Shown here piece by piece: positions 24,275 through 30,628 of a stretch of 32,233 nt of DNA (positions within the stretch are counted from its first letter, which is position 1; each line of letters opens with the position of its first letter). Source of the DNA: a virus; the IMG/VR virus record IMGVR_UViG_3300012964_000038, positions 1-32,233 of that record, one strand, 5' to 3'. Both the position numbers and the translations under genes were made by a program. The notes beneath the pieces are model-generated. The model saw only the letters and a list, made by a program, of their open reading frames with translations. It was not told the origin of the DNA and ran no database searches.

Positions 24275-24945
24275 CTCAAGTACTCGCATTCATCAACACG
24301 CATCCGCTCGGAGTGTCGGCGTGCACCGTCGTGCTCGTCTTCGTGCTGCGGCTGCTGTCGCGCTCAGGATACCCGGAGTTCCTCCCGTTCCTGCCTGCGT
24401 GGGCAGACCTCACGACGTGGGGCAAGTGGGGATGGCCCGGGCGCATCGGGCAAGGCGTTGTGACCTGCCTGCTCTCGGGGGGCGTCGTGCTTGCCGCGGG
24501 GCTCGAGGACATGGTCCTCACCGACGCGGAACTGCAGGCCGCTGGTGAAGCGTGTCTCGGCGCGTTCGGGCTCTGGCACGGGCTGAAGAAGCTCGCTCCG
24601 GGGAAGGGGGCCAAGAAGGCTCCGATCACCCTGCCGTCCGTCACGCTTCTGCTGATGGCGCTGCCGGGTTGCGGCCTGCTCCAGAGCGCACCGGTCCAGT
24701 CAGGGCTCGCCGCGGCGGAGGCCGTGTGCACCAATACCCTTCTCCGCTCCCCCGACGTCCAGCGGATGCTGATCCAGTCCGGCGTCGTGCCCGAGTCGGT
24801 GGCGACCGTCATCGAGTCGGCGTGCGCGGTGCTGGCGGCGACGAAGCCAGGCCTCGAAAGTCTGCTCGAGCAAGCGGACAAGGCGCGGGCTCCCCGTGAT
24901 CGCGTCCTGTCGGCTGAGGCTAGGAGCCGAGGGCTACTGCCGTGA
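24271..24945 (+). CDS. holin-like membrane protein with internal lipobox
   Basis: The 224-residue protein has an AAGGAG Shine-Dalgarno and an ATGA overlap. The N-terminal 95 residues contain two membrane segments (VSACTVVLVFVLRLL; then GVVTCLLSGGVVLAAG) and a helix (EACLGAFGLWHGLKKL), consistent with a holin-type protein. A Lys-rich stretch then precedes SVTLLLMALPGCGLLQS around residues 122-138. This looks like a second signal peptide ending in a lipobox, and the rest is a mostly helical C-terminal domain. It may be a fusion or may carry a second internal start. It lies between the lipoprotein and the protease in the lysis region. Confidence 0.6.
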   Translation: MTQVLAFINTHPLGVSACTVVLVFVLRLLSRSGYPEFLPFLPAWADLTTWGKWGWPGRIGQGVVTCLLSGGVVLAAGLEDMVLTDAELQAAGEACLGAFGLWHGLKKLAPGKGAKKAPITLPSVTLLLMALPGCGLLQSAPVQSGLAAAEAVCTNTLLRSPDVQRMLIQSGVVPESVATVIESACAVLAATKPGLESLLEQADKARAPRDRVLSAEARSRGLLP

Positions 24946-25835
24946 CCCGACTCCTGATCACCCTGATGGCACTGGCCGCGCTCCTCGGGGCGTACTGCCA
25001 GAGGCCCCCGTCACCTCCCGGAACTGGCGGGACGGCCGGGTATGGAGACACTCCGGTCCTCACCGGTGGAGCCCAGGGAACGGGCGGCTCGGTGGCGGCG
25101 ACTGGTGGGGCGGCCAGCACTGGCGGGACGAAGGTCTGCGTCGCCGTCGAGCGGACCTCCCATGAGCCACGCACTCGATCAGTCAAGCCTCGGGTGATCA
25201 ACGGCGACGACGCGCCGGTCGGCGCCTTCCCATGGGTGTGCAGCCTGCAGACCGGCTCCGGGTGGCACTTCTGCGGTGGGAGTCTGACGGGACCCCAGGA
25301 GGTAACCACGGCCGCGCATTGCCAGGTGGACCCCGGGGACGTGGTGCTCTGCGGCCGGACCGTGCTCTCTGGCTCAGGCGGGGAGACGCGCCGGGTACTG
25401 GCTGTCCGCAGCAACCCAGGGTGGTCGGCGACCACAAGCGGCGACGACGTGTCTCTGCTTCGGCTCGATGCTCCGATCTCGACCATCACGCCCATCGAGC
25501 TCGGTCCGAAGGGAGTGGGTCCGGTCTACATCCTCGGATGGGGAGTGACCGAGTCGGGGACAGGAGCCACCCATCTGCAGATCGCCGAGGCCACGCTTCA
25601 GAGCTGCTACCCGTACGGATCGAGCATCGATGAGACCATGCTCTGCGCGAGCGGGGTATCCCCGTCGGGCGGAATCACCGATGGCTGCCAGGGCGACAGC
25701 GGAGGTCCTCTGCTGCAGAACGGGCGAGTGGTGGGGGTCACGAGCTGGGGTAACGGGTGCGCGCAGCCTGGATGGCCAGGTGTGTGGACCGACGTCGGAG
25801 CGGTGCTCCAATGGGTGGAGTCCTGTAGATGGTGA
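24942..25835 (+). CDS. exported trypsin-like serine protease (S1 family)
   Basis: The 297-residue protein starts at GTG in a GTGA overlap. It has an N-terminal signal (LLITLMALAALLGAYC) and a Thr/Gly-rich linker to about residue 62. The catalytic domain begins after Arg84, where R-V-I-N-G resembles the zymogen activation site. The triad is complete: His126 in TTAAHC, Asp169 in DDVSLL and Ser253 in DGCQGDSGGPLL. Asp247, six residues before Ser253, matches chymotrypsin Asp189 and predicts cleavage after Arg/Lys, so self-activation at Arg84 is possible. The C-terminal SWGNG and PGVWTDV segments are also S1-like. Lipidation is doubtful because Tyr precedes Cys19. It sits between holin-like and endolysin genes. 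Confidence 0.88.
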   Translation: MTRLLITLMALAALLGAYCQRPPSPPGTGGTAGYGDTPVLTGGAQGTGGSVAATGGAASTGGTKVCVAVERTSHEPRTRSVKPRVINGDDAPVGAFPWVCSLQTGSGWHFCGGSLTGPQEVTTAAHCQVDPGDVVLCGRTVLSGSGGETRRVLAVRSNPGWSATTSGDDVSLLRLDAPISTITPIELGPKGVGPVYILGWGVTESGTGATHLQIAEATLQSCYPYGSSIDETMLCASGVSPSGGITDGCQGDSGGPLLQNGRVVGVTSWGNGCAQPGWPGVWTDVGAVLQWVESCRW

Positions 25836-26590
25836 TCGGAGGACACGTGGCATCAGTACATGACGAAGCCAGAATCTACGCTTGCAACGCGGTGGGGACG
25901 CTCACTGGACAGGACCCACACTTCAACGCTACCCGCCACCTTGCTGGAGTCGGTCACCTCGAGACCAGTTACGGGCGTGGCTGGAAGGGGGCCGGCGTTG
26001 GGTCGTGGAATATCGGAGCGATCCAAGCCGGAGCTTCGTGGAACGGGGACGTGTTCGTCTACACGGACACGCACCCGAATCCTGACGGTAGTTCGACTCC
26101 CTACCAGGTCGCTTTCCGCAAGTACCCAACTCCGCAGGCAGGATGGGACGATCTGGCCCGAGTCATGTTCGTGGGGAGGAGACGCCCCGTGCTCATCGCT
26201 GCGAGTCGCGGGGACACGTATTGGGTCAGCGAACTGATGCGCGGGACGGGGTACTATGAGGGCTTTGGCCCCACACAGAACGACAGGATCCGCAATCACT
26301 ACCTGGCTCTGCGACGCGGCATCGTGGCCGCCGACGTTGCCCAAGGCATCGAGGTTCCGAAGGGCTCCCCGGTCGGAGTCCCGAAGACAGTGCGCCGCGG
26401 AGACCGAGGCGAGGACGTCAAGGTTCTGCAGCGCGAACTTGGACTCGCGGCAGACGGACTATTCGGTCCCGTCACGGAACGTGAGGTCAATGAGTATCAG
26501 CAGCTCGGAGGGCTCAACCCTGATGGCATCGTGGGCCCCGCAACGTGGACCGCGTTGTTCCAGGATGGGTTCGTGCCCGAGGAAGGATGA
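25829..26590 (+). CDS. endolysin: lysozyme-like domain plus peptidoglycan-binding domain
   Basis: The first ATG, 25829, gives 253 residues, but GTG 25847 has a GGAGG four bases upstream and may be the main start; both are in frame. The N-terminal domain looks lysozyme-like: GVGHLETSYG with candidate catalytic Glu45, NIGAIQAG, a Y-P-T-P-Q-A-G-W turn and MRGTGYYEGFG. Residues about 185-248 are a PG_binding_1-type domain (VRRGDRGEDVKVLQREL, then ADGLFGPVTEREV and DGIVGPATWTAL). It degrades cell-wall peptidoglycan for lysis. No signal peptide is seen, so export needs the holin-like protein. The gene overlaps the protease stop. Confidence 0.85.
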   Translation: MVIGGHVASVHDEARIYACNAVGTLTGQDPHFNATRHLAGVGHLETSYGRGWKGAGVGSWNIGAIQAGASWNGDVFVYTDTHPNPDGSSTPYQVAFRKYPTPQAGWDDLARVMFVGRRRPVLIAASRGDTYWVSELMRGTGYYEGFGPTQNDRIRNHYLALRRGIVAADVAQGIEVPKGSPVGVPKTVRRGDRGEDVKVLQRELGLAADGLFGPVTEREVNEYQQLGGLNPDGIVGPATWTALFQDGFVPEEG

Positions 26591-27120
26591 CGATGGACCC
26601 ACGACACCCTGAATCCGAGGCCCCCGAACCTGGAGCTGTTCCGCGCGAATCTGGGGGTATCAGCGCCCGAATCGCGCAGTACTGCGACCGCACCGTGTTC
26701 GATCCCGATCGAACGATCGACGCCCTGATGGCCCGTGAGACGGCCGATACCCTACGTCCACCGGAAGAGGACTCGGACCGTGGGACTCTTCCCCCGGGGA
26801 GCGACCCGATCGACGACCCGGCGCACCTGTCGCTTGTGGGGACGATCGAGTCAGGGTTGGACAAGCGTTTCGCCGACATCATGGCCAGCGTCCTGGAGAA
26901 GGTATCGGCTGTCCACGTTGAGCTCCGCTCACTCCGGACCGAGATCAACGCCTACGCGCGCCACATGGAGTTGCTCCAGCGGTCCGCAGAGCGTGCCGCG
27001 GATGCCATGACGGAGCTCGTGACTCGGGTCGAGCAACTCGCAGACCGTCTCGACAGGACCGAGCACATGTGCGCCCTGCGCCACGGAAACGGAGCTACGA
27101 TACCCCAGGTGATCGAGTGA
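26587..27120 (+). CDS. coiled-coil protein of lysis region
   Basis: The start at ATG 26587 (ATGA overlap, 177 residues) is preferred over an upstream GTG-type opening within the endolysin. The first 80 residues are Pro/Asp/Glu-rich and probably unstructured. From about residue 85 the protein is strongly helical with heptad-like spacing (LEKVSAVHVELRSLRTEI; MTELVTRVEQLADRLDRTE). There is no membrane segment. It may act with the next, membrane-anchored coiled-coil protein. Function unknown. Confidence 0.7.
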   Translation: MTMDPRHPESEAPEPGAVPRESGGISARIAQYCDRTVFDPDRTIDALMARETADTLRPPEEDSDRGTLPPGSDPIDDPAHLSLVGTIESGLDKRFADIMASVLEKVSAVHVELRSLRTEINAYARHMELLQRSAERAADAMTELVTRVEQLADRLDRTEHMCALRHGNGATIPQVIE

Positions 27121-27770
27121 CGAAGTGGGCCCCTGGTCTTCCGGGGGTTCCGCTGCCACCCAAGCCACCTCCGCGCCAGAGGACTCCCCTCGGCCTTACG
27201 GTCCTGACGCGAGAGGCCATCCGACGGGCCACGCCGCAGCCCGGCCGCAGCCTGACGCCTCACACGATATCGGCGTCCGGAGACAGGGACGACGGCACCA
27301 CCCCCGACTCGCCGGCGGCCATGTGCGCGGCAGAGCACGAGCAGCTGCGTGGCGCCATGCAGGGCCTCGAGGCACGGGCGTACCTGCACGCGGACTCGAG
27401 GGTGGAGCAGTGCCGCGCGAAGCGCACGGGCCAGACGGCCCTGTGGGTCACGCTTGGGGCGGCGGTGCTGGCTGCCTTCGGGTCGATCGCGACGGCAGTC
27501 GGAGTAGCGACCGTCGACAACGCCGGCGAGAAGGTGACGGCCCGCGCGCTCAACGAGACAGCGACCGCGACGGCAGGACTACAGGGCGAAATCGCGCAAC
27601 TCCGTCGTGACCTGCAGTCCATGCGGGAGGAACAGCGGCGCGACCGCGATGACCTGCTGGCCCGCATCGCGGCCCGTCCACTGCCGCGCGAGACCGACAC
27701 CGTCAGGCGCACGCAACCCGCGGCTCCCGTCCACCCTGAGATCGAAAGGCCTAACGACTATGGCTTCTAG
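27117..27770 (+). CDS. membrane-anchored coiled-coil protein, possible spanin/holin accessory
   Basis: The GTG at 27117 (GTGA overlap) gives 217 residues. The first 60 are Pro/Arg-rich (GLPGVPLPPKPPPRQR). A helix with conserved-looking Glu/Arg precedes one membrane segment, ALWVTLGAAVLAAFGSIATA. It is followed by a coiled coil (LQGEIAQLRRDLQSMREEQR) and a Pro-rich end. A single membrane segment followed by a coil is seen in several phage lysis proteins. It is the last plus-strand gene, and a hairpin lies 33 bases beyond the stop. Confidence 0.7.
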   Translation: MTKWAPGLPGVPLPPKPPPRQRTPLGLTVLTREAIRRATPQPGRSLTPHTISASGDRDDGTTPDSPAAMCAAEHEQLRGAMQGLEARAYLHADSRVEQCRAKRTGQTALWVTLGAAVLAAFGSIATAVGVATVDNAGEKVTARALNETATATAGLQGEIAQLRRDLQSMREEQRRDRDDLLARIAARPLPRETDTVRRTQPAAPVHPEIERPNDYGF

Positions 27771-27803
27771 AACCTGATTTCCCAGTAGTTTCCCAGATTC
27801 ATG

Positions 27804-27829
27804 CCCCGCTGCCCTCACGGGTGGCGGGG
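27804..27829 (+). terminator. convergent terminator hairpin ending the late operon
   Basis: Arms 27804-27814 and 27819-27829 pair over 11 positions (two G-U) around the loop TCAC, and AGTTTCTG follows on the plus strand. It lies directly after the last late gene. The stop codon of the opposing minus-strand gene sits in the loop, and its last codons form one arm, so the same hairpin could serve both directions. Confidence 0.7.
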
Positions 27830-28027
27830 AGTTTCTGCGTTCGGCTTGAGCTTCAGGATCGCATCTCGGATCCTTCGCCTATCCATGCATGCTTCGCAGA
27901 ATCGTGGGCACCCATCGCCCTCAAATGCATCTTGACTTCCAGGTAGCGCTTTGCATGTGTGATAGGGAGCCGCAATGCGGGCTGCGGCCAGCTGCGCTGC
28001 CCTGAAGCCTGCCTCATAGTCGGTCAT
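27815..28027 (-). CDS. small CxxC-containing phage protein
   Basis: The ATG at 28027 gives 70 residues; GTG 28033 is also in frame, but GAGGTGG sits better before the ATG. The sequence MTDYEAGFRAAQLAAARIAA is a typical opening of small phage proteins of unknown role. Three cysteines follow (YHTCKALPG; CPRFCEACMDRRRIRDAI), the last with a C-x-x-C pair that could hold zinc. The final codons form half of the convergent terminator. It is the last gene of the leftward set. Confidence 0.72.
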   Translation of the reverse strand: MTDYEAGFRAAQLAAARIAAPYHTCKALPGSQDAFEGDGCPRFCEACMDRRRIRDAILKLKPNAETPRHP

Positions 28028-28056
28028 GTCCACCTCGTCTCCGGCCTCTCAGTCGG

Positions 28057-28359
28057 TCACTTGACTCGCCCGGACCGTGCCAGCGCCCGCTGCTCACGCC
28101 TTCGCTCCGCCGCGGTCTCGCGGAGCCGCTCGCGGTTGATTCGGCGCTGGCGGGCGGCCTTGGTTTCCGCCGGTGGCTCCGGGGGCTCCTCCGGGACGAC
28201 CAGGGTTGACGCGGCGTAGGTGCGGACGGCAACCGGGATACCGCACACCGGGCACCGATCGCCTCTGAGGTCGATAGACGCGGTGGTCAGGCCTACGGTT
28301 GGCGTCGTGTCGACGGCGTAGCTGGAGTGCCAGCAATGCACGGTATCCCACGCCGTCAT
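28057..28359 (-). CDS. small zinc-ribbon-like protein with basic tail
   Basis: The open frame reaches 28482, but an AGGGAGGG Shine-Dalgarno precedes the ATG at 28359, giving 100 residues. The N-terminus has a C-W-H-S-S-Y element. CPVCGIPVAVRTY provides a C-x-x-C pair, with a second ligand pair not obvious. The C-terminal third is Arg/Glu-rich and helical (KAARQRRINRERLRETAAER). It starts at an ATGA overlap with the gene upstream in this orientation. It could bind nucleic acid; that is inference. Confidence 0.7.
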   Translation of the reverse strand: MTAWDTVHCWHSSYAVDTTPTVGLTTASIDLRGDRCPVCGIPVAVRTYAASTLVVPEEPPEPPAETKAARQRRINRERLRETAAERRREQRALARSGRVK

Positions 28360-28742
28360 GCGACCCTCCCTGACCCGCCGGCTAGGTACCGGCCGAGCGC
28401 CTGCCAGTTGCTGGGTAGTAACCCCAGCTCCCACGGAGCGAATTTGATCTTCGGTGGAAACACGCTTTTCTCCTCTGCGCACACAGTGAGGTCCTGCGCG
28501 AGTTCATTCCAGAGCGAGGAGGCTGGAGCGTCCCCAATAGACTCGAGGTATCCGGACACTGCCGCAGCCATGACAGCAGCGTCGTTCGTGGACTTCCTGG
28601 TGAGCCGCCGCGTTCTGTCGCGCATCATCAGGAGCCTCAGCACAGGGTCCACGTGGGACCGGTAGGCTCTGCCGCCGATATTCCGCAGAACAAACCGCTG
28701 TGCTGTGGCACAGTCTGCCCCGAGACGAAGCGCGGGCCTCAC
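28356..28742 (-). CDS. hypothetical phage protein
   Basis: The frame extends to 28850, but GTG 28742 makes a GTGA overlap with the upstream gene and gives 128 residues. A basic middle section (HVDPVLRLLMMRDRTRRLT) precedes helices (AAVMAAAVSGYLESIG) and a C-terminal KFAPWELGLLPSNWQALGRY segment. There is no signal peptide or membrane segment. It is part of a three-to-four gene overlapping block with 28057 and 28739. Not recognised. Confidence 0.65.
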   Translation of the reverse strand: MRPALRLGADCATAQRFVLRNIGGRAYRSHVDPVLRLLMMRDRTRRLTRKSTNDAAVMAAAVSGYLESIGDAPASSLWNELAQDLTVCAEEKSVFPPKIKFAPWELGLLPSNWQALGRYLAGGSGRVA

Positions 28743-28987
28743 GCGACCCGCCGCTTCCACACGGGCCAGGCCGCCACGCGCTTCTCGGCCCGCTCGGCCC
28801 CGGCCAGGACCTCGGCGAGCGACAGGGTCCGGGGGACGCGCCCGAGCCACACAGTGGCCTCCACCGTGTCCGCCAGCGCCTCCAGGACCTCGGTGTCCAC
28901 CTGCCTGGCCGCGGCTTCCACGGCTCCAGCCAGGCGGTCCAGGGCGGCGGTTCTGCGGGGGTCGTGGGATTCGTCTGTGTGGGCCAT
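28739..28987 (-). CDS. small helical phage protein
   Basis: The 82-residue protein starts at ATG 28987, preceded by AGGAGACC. It is almost entirely helical with acidic and Ala-rich faces (ALDRLAGAVEAAARQVDTEV; EALADTVEATVW; LSLAEVLAGAERAEKRVAA) and a basic end. It is the first gene after a sigma70-like promoter and a GC hairpin, and leads the overlapping block down to 27815. Function unknown. Confidence 0.7.
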   Translation of the reverse strand: MAHTDESHDPRRTAALDRLAGAVEAAARQVDTEVLEALADTVEATVWLGRVPRTLSLAEVLAGAERAEKRVAAWPVWKRRVA

Positions 28988-28999
28988 GGCGGTCTCCTG

Positions 29000-29015
29000 G
29001 GGCCCAGCGGGGCCC
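29000..29015 (-). promoter_or_regulatory. leader hairpin before 28987 gene
   Basis: GGGCCC at 29010-29015 pairs with GGGCCC at 29000-29005 around a CGCT loop, one base upstream of the AGGAGA Shine-Dalgarno. It is one of five similar hairpins located just 5' of the ribosome binding sites of minus-strand genes. Confidence 0.5.
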
Positions 29016-29038
29016 GGCTAGCGAGGGTACATGCCTGG

Positions 29039-29067
29039 AGTATGGGCCGAGTGTGCCGGCTGGTCAA
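29039..29067 (-). promoter_or_regulatory. candidate sigma70-type promoter for leftward operon
   Basis: On the minus strand TTGACC (29067-29062) and CATACT (29044-29039) are separated by exactly 17 bases, matching the sigma70 consensus at five and four of six positions. Transcription would start some 45 bases before the gene at 28987 and include its leader hairpin. The surrounding 28988-29233 gap has no supported gene. Confidence 0.55.
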
Positions 29068-29183
29068 GTGGGTGGCCAGTGGTAGACTGCCACCCTGGCC
29101 TCGCGACCACCGACGTCTCGCGTCCCGACCGCTGAGGGCCTGAGGACCGCCGGCCCGAAATGGAGGGTGGCTTCGACCCCGAA

Positions 29184-29210
29184 AGCCCGGGGCTCGTGGC
29201 CTACCGGGCT
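29184..29210 (-). terminator. stem-loop downstream of 29536 gene
   Basis: AGCCCGG at 29184-29190 pairs with CCGGGCT at 29204-29210. On the minus strand the arm is followed by TTTCGGGG, 24 bases or so after the gene ending at 29234. The short T-run makes this a plausible but weak intrinsic terminator. Confidence 0.45.
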
Positions 29211-29233
29211 GGGGTGCCGGGCGTTCCCAGTGC

Positions 29234-29536
29234 TCATTCGCTGGCGAGCCGCAGAGCTCGCTTGGAAACGTTTTCGAAGCCCTCTTGGATCTCGCCGTAC
29301 GACGGAGAGCTGTCTCCGTCGTCTCCGACGACCGCGATTCGGTCACCGCACCAGCTCCCGATCAGTCCGTCGTCATTGTCGTACCGGTCCGGATTGTCGG
29401 CGAGCAGGAAGGCAAGCGCCGCCATCGTGCCGTCGCTTGAGTGGCTGAACTCGCCGAGTTTCAGGCCGTCGTTGAACACGTGCGGGTGGAGGTATTGCTT
29501 CTTGTCCAGGTTCGCTACGACGAAATACTGTCCCAT
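29234..29536 (-). CDS. conserved protein of the 'MGQYF..NLDKK' type
   Basis: The start at ATG 29536 is chosen over a TTG at 29551 because AAGGAGA lies six bases before it (100 residues). The sequence MGQYFVVANLDKKQYLHPH, then FNDGLKLGEF and LIGSWCGDRIAVVGDDGD, resembles a conserved protein type that I recall from both phages and high-GC bacteria, of no known function. It is alpha/beta with no signal peptide. The gene stands alone between hairpins at both ends. Confidence 0.75.
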   Translation of the reverse strand: MGQYFVVANLDKKQYLHPHVFNDGLKLGEFSHSSDGTMAALAFLLADNPDRYDNDDGLIGSWCGDRIAVVGDDGDSSPSYGEIQEGFENVSKRALRLASE

Positions 29537-29560
29537 GGTGGTCTCCTTCAACTCCCCAAA

Positions 29561-29588
29561 CCCCCGGGCTCATTCGCGAGCGCGGGGG
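29561..29588 (-). terminator. stem-loop between 29843 and 29536 genes
   Basis: CCCCCG (29561-29566) pairs with CGGGGG (29583-29588) and GCTC (29568-29571) with GAGC (29578-29581), separated by single mismatches. On the minus strand GGGGGTTTGGGG follows. It can end the 29843 transcript and also lies 12 bases before the Shine-Dalgarno of the next gene. Confidence 0.55.
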
Positions 29589-29609
29589 CGGGACGGGGGT
29601 GGGCGGGGC

Positions 29610-29843
29610 CTACTTCACAAGCTCCAGGATCGCCTCAAGCTGCGCGGCCACCTCGTACCCAGCAGCCTCGAGGCATGCGGTCAGCTCCTCAGTCGTGCCG
29701 GTGGCCGTCGTCGTCTCCCCGTGCTCATCGTAGCGCACGCTGCGCGCCTCGGGTGGGAGGACCACCGCCAGATGCTGGACCCGCAGGTCGAAGCCCACGG
29801 ACAGCGGGGTGACGTCCAGGTCGGTGATTTGACGATTCGACAT
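29610..29843 (-). CDS. small hypothetical phage protein
   Basis: The 77-residue protein starts at ATG 29843 with a GAGGAGAG Shine-Dalgarno. It has strands at the start (VTPLSVGFDLRVQHLAVVL), a short Arg-Tyr-Asp-Glu turn, a Thr-rich loop and a C-terminal amphipathic helix (LTACLEAAGYEVAAQLEAIL). No motif was recognised. It is preceded by the structured noncoding region and a small hairpin, so its translation could be leader-controlled. Confidence 0.72.
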   Translation of the reverse strand: MSNRQITDLDVTPLSVGFDLRVQHLAVVLPPEARSVRYDEHGETTTATGTTEELTACLEAAGYEVAAQLEAILELVK

Positions 29844-29862
29844 GTGACTCTCCTCGAGTTGC

Positions 29863-29881
29863 GGGGCGCTCCTCGCGCCCC
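29863..29881 (-). promoter_or_regulatory. leader hairpin with GAGGA loop before 29843 gene
   Basis: GGGGCGC (29863-29869) pairs with GCGCCCC (29875-29881) over seven base pairs. On the minus strand the five-base loop reads GAGGA, identical to the core of the Shine-Dalgarno that follows seven bases later. It may stabilise the mRNA 5' end or compete for ribosomes. Confidence 0.5.
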
Positions 29882-29888
29882 GTCACCT

Positions 29889-30067
29889 CCGCATCGGGCA
29901 GCGTGTGGGGATTTCACCCACGGACTCCACCTACTGGACCCGACCTCGGTCGGTGGCGCTATTCGATGTGACCTCGTCGACCTCCGCCGGAATCGGCGGT
30001 CTTGACTTGGGGGTCGTCCCTCGTCTGGAGTTGGTCACTCTTGCCTAGCTCACGCTGCCCGATGCGG
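29889..30067 (-). ncRNA. candidate structured RNA closed by a 17-bp inverted repeat
   Basis: CCGCATCGGGCAGCGTG at 29889-29905 is perfectly complementary to 30051-30067. The 145 bases between hold no supported gene but several hairpins: CCGCCG/CGGCGG with loop ATTC, CCGAC/GTCGG with loop CGAG, and GTGGG/CCCAC with the seven-base loop TGAAATC beside the closing stem. The loop fits the U-G-N-R-A T-loop pattern. Minus-strand orientation is inferred because the flanking genes are leftward. It could be an autonomous RNA, a riboregulatory leader for the 29843 gene, or a DNA cruciform. Confidence 0.45.
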
Positions 30068-30118
30068 CGCTGAGTGAGGGGCCCCGCGGGAGGCCCCAGG
30101 CTCAGGGTCGGATCAGGC
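30061..30118 (-). repeat. 58-bp direct repeat, copy 1, with GC hairpin
   Basis: This 58-bp unit is identical to 30350-30407. It contains a hairpin, GGGGCC (30078-30083) with GGCCCC (30092-30097), inside an outer CTGAG/CTCAG pair (30070-30074 with 30101-30105). It covers the stop codon of the gene ending at 30113. Its first seven bases also belong to the right arm of the 17-bp inverted repeat. Confidence 0.9.
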
Positions 30119-30334
30119 GTTGGCCTCGATGTGCCGAGCCAACAGCTCAGCGACCTGGTCCCGGTCCGCGGCCGAGAGTCCGGCACACATAGGAGACGAC
30201 GTCACGTAATCCATGACGTTCCCAGCAAAGTCGACGAATTCCTGGGGGCTCTGACTGCCGACGTAGGTTTCCCATGCTTCGTTCTGGGTCATGTTGTCGA
30301 TGGTGTCGATGGTTTCGATCGGATCTGGAAACAT
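30113..30334 (-). CDS. small acidic phage protein
   Basis: The start at ATG 30334 (73 residues) is set by AGGAGAA five bases upstream; the longer open frame runs through the repeat and next gene. The protein begins MFPDPIETIDTIDN, has an aromatic and Gln-rich middle (EAWETYVGSQSPQEFVDFAG) and ends in helix (SAADRDQVAELLARHIEANA). It is acidic and soluble. Both ends are flanked by identical 58-bp repeats. Unknown function. Confidence 0.72.
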   Translation of the reverse strand: MFPDPIETIDTIDNMTQNEAWETYVGSQSPQEFVDFAGNVMDYVTSSPMCAGLSAADRDQVAELLARHIEANA

Positions 30335-30349
30335 TGTTCTCCTGTGGTT

Positions 30350-30407
30350 GATGCGGCGCTGAGTGAGGGGCCCCGCGGGAGGCCCCAGGCTCAGGGTCGG
30401 ATCAGGC
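30350..30407 (-). repeat. 58-bp direct repeat, copy 2, with GC hairpin
   Basis: This copy is identical to 30061-30118 over 58 bases and begins, in the leftward sense, directly after the stop codon at 30408. It supplies the leader hairpin 5' of the AGGAGAA ribosome binding site of the 30334 gene, and also could end transcripts of the 30614 gene. No T-tract follows the stem. Confidence 0.9.
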
Positions 30408-30614
30408 TCAGACGAGCTCGACCCTCCACTCGCGGCCAGACGAGTCGGTCCCCCAGGAGTCGTACCGGGTCTCGCCAGAGCCGGGCTCCGAGTCGTCCTC
30501 ACACTCGGCCGCCAGCGCGTCGCGGAGCTCGTCCGAGTACTCATCCGAGTAGGTCTCGCCGGAGGCGGCGGAACAGGCGATCAGGTAGGCTGCGCGGGTC
30601 TGGGATTCGGTCAT
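30408..30614 (-). CDS. small acidic Ser/Glu-rich phage protein
   Basis: The 68-residue protein starts at ATG 30614 after AAGGAGACC. It begins with a helix (TESQTRAAYLIACSAASGE), then a very acidic Tyr/Ser/Asp/Glu stretch (TYSDEYSDELRDALAAECED) and ends in a short strand with Trp (GREWRVELV). The strong negative charge is reminiscent of small phage host-takeover or DNA-mimic proteins, but that is speculation. No family was recognised. It is preceded by a GAGGA-loop hairpin and followed by the 58-bp repeat. Confidence 0.7.
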   Translation of the reverse strand: MTESQTRAAYLIACSAASGETYSDEYSDELRDALAAECEDDSEPGSGETRYDSWGTDSSGREWRVELV

Positions 30615-30628
30615 CTGGGGTCTCCTTG

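Noticed and set aside
29089-29171. tRNA-like fold from the GCCACCCT/AGGGTGGC inverted repeat
   Set aside because: The paired ends mimic an acceptor stem at about the right length, but bases 8-9 and the T-loop do not fit a tRNA.
28504-29346. A 280-codon minus-strand frame over the promoter region and several small genes
   Set aside because: It conflicts with better supported overlapping genes that have Shine-Dalgarno sequences, and its translation is low-complexity Pro/Arg/Ser.
29889-30067. Cobalamin riboswitch, tRNA or tmRNA as the identity of the structured element
   Set aside because: GGTGAAATCC recalls the cobalamin core and the hairpin beside the closing stem recalls a T-arm, but I see no B12 box, no proper D and anticodon arms, and no tmRNA tag frame.
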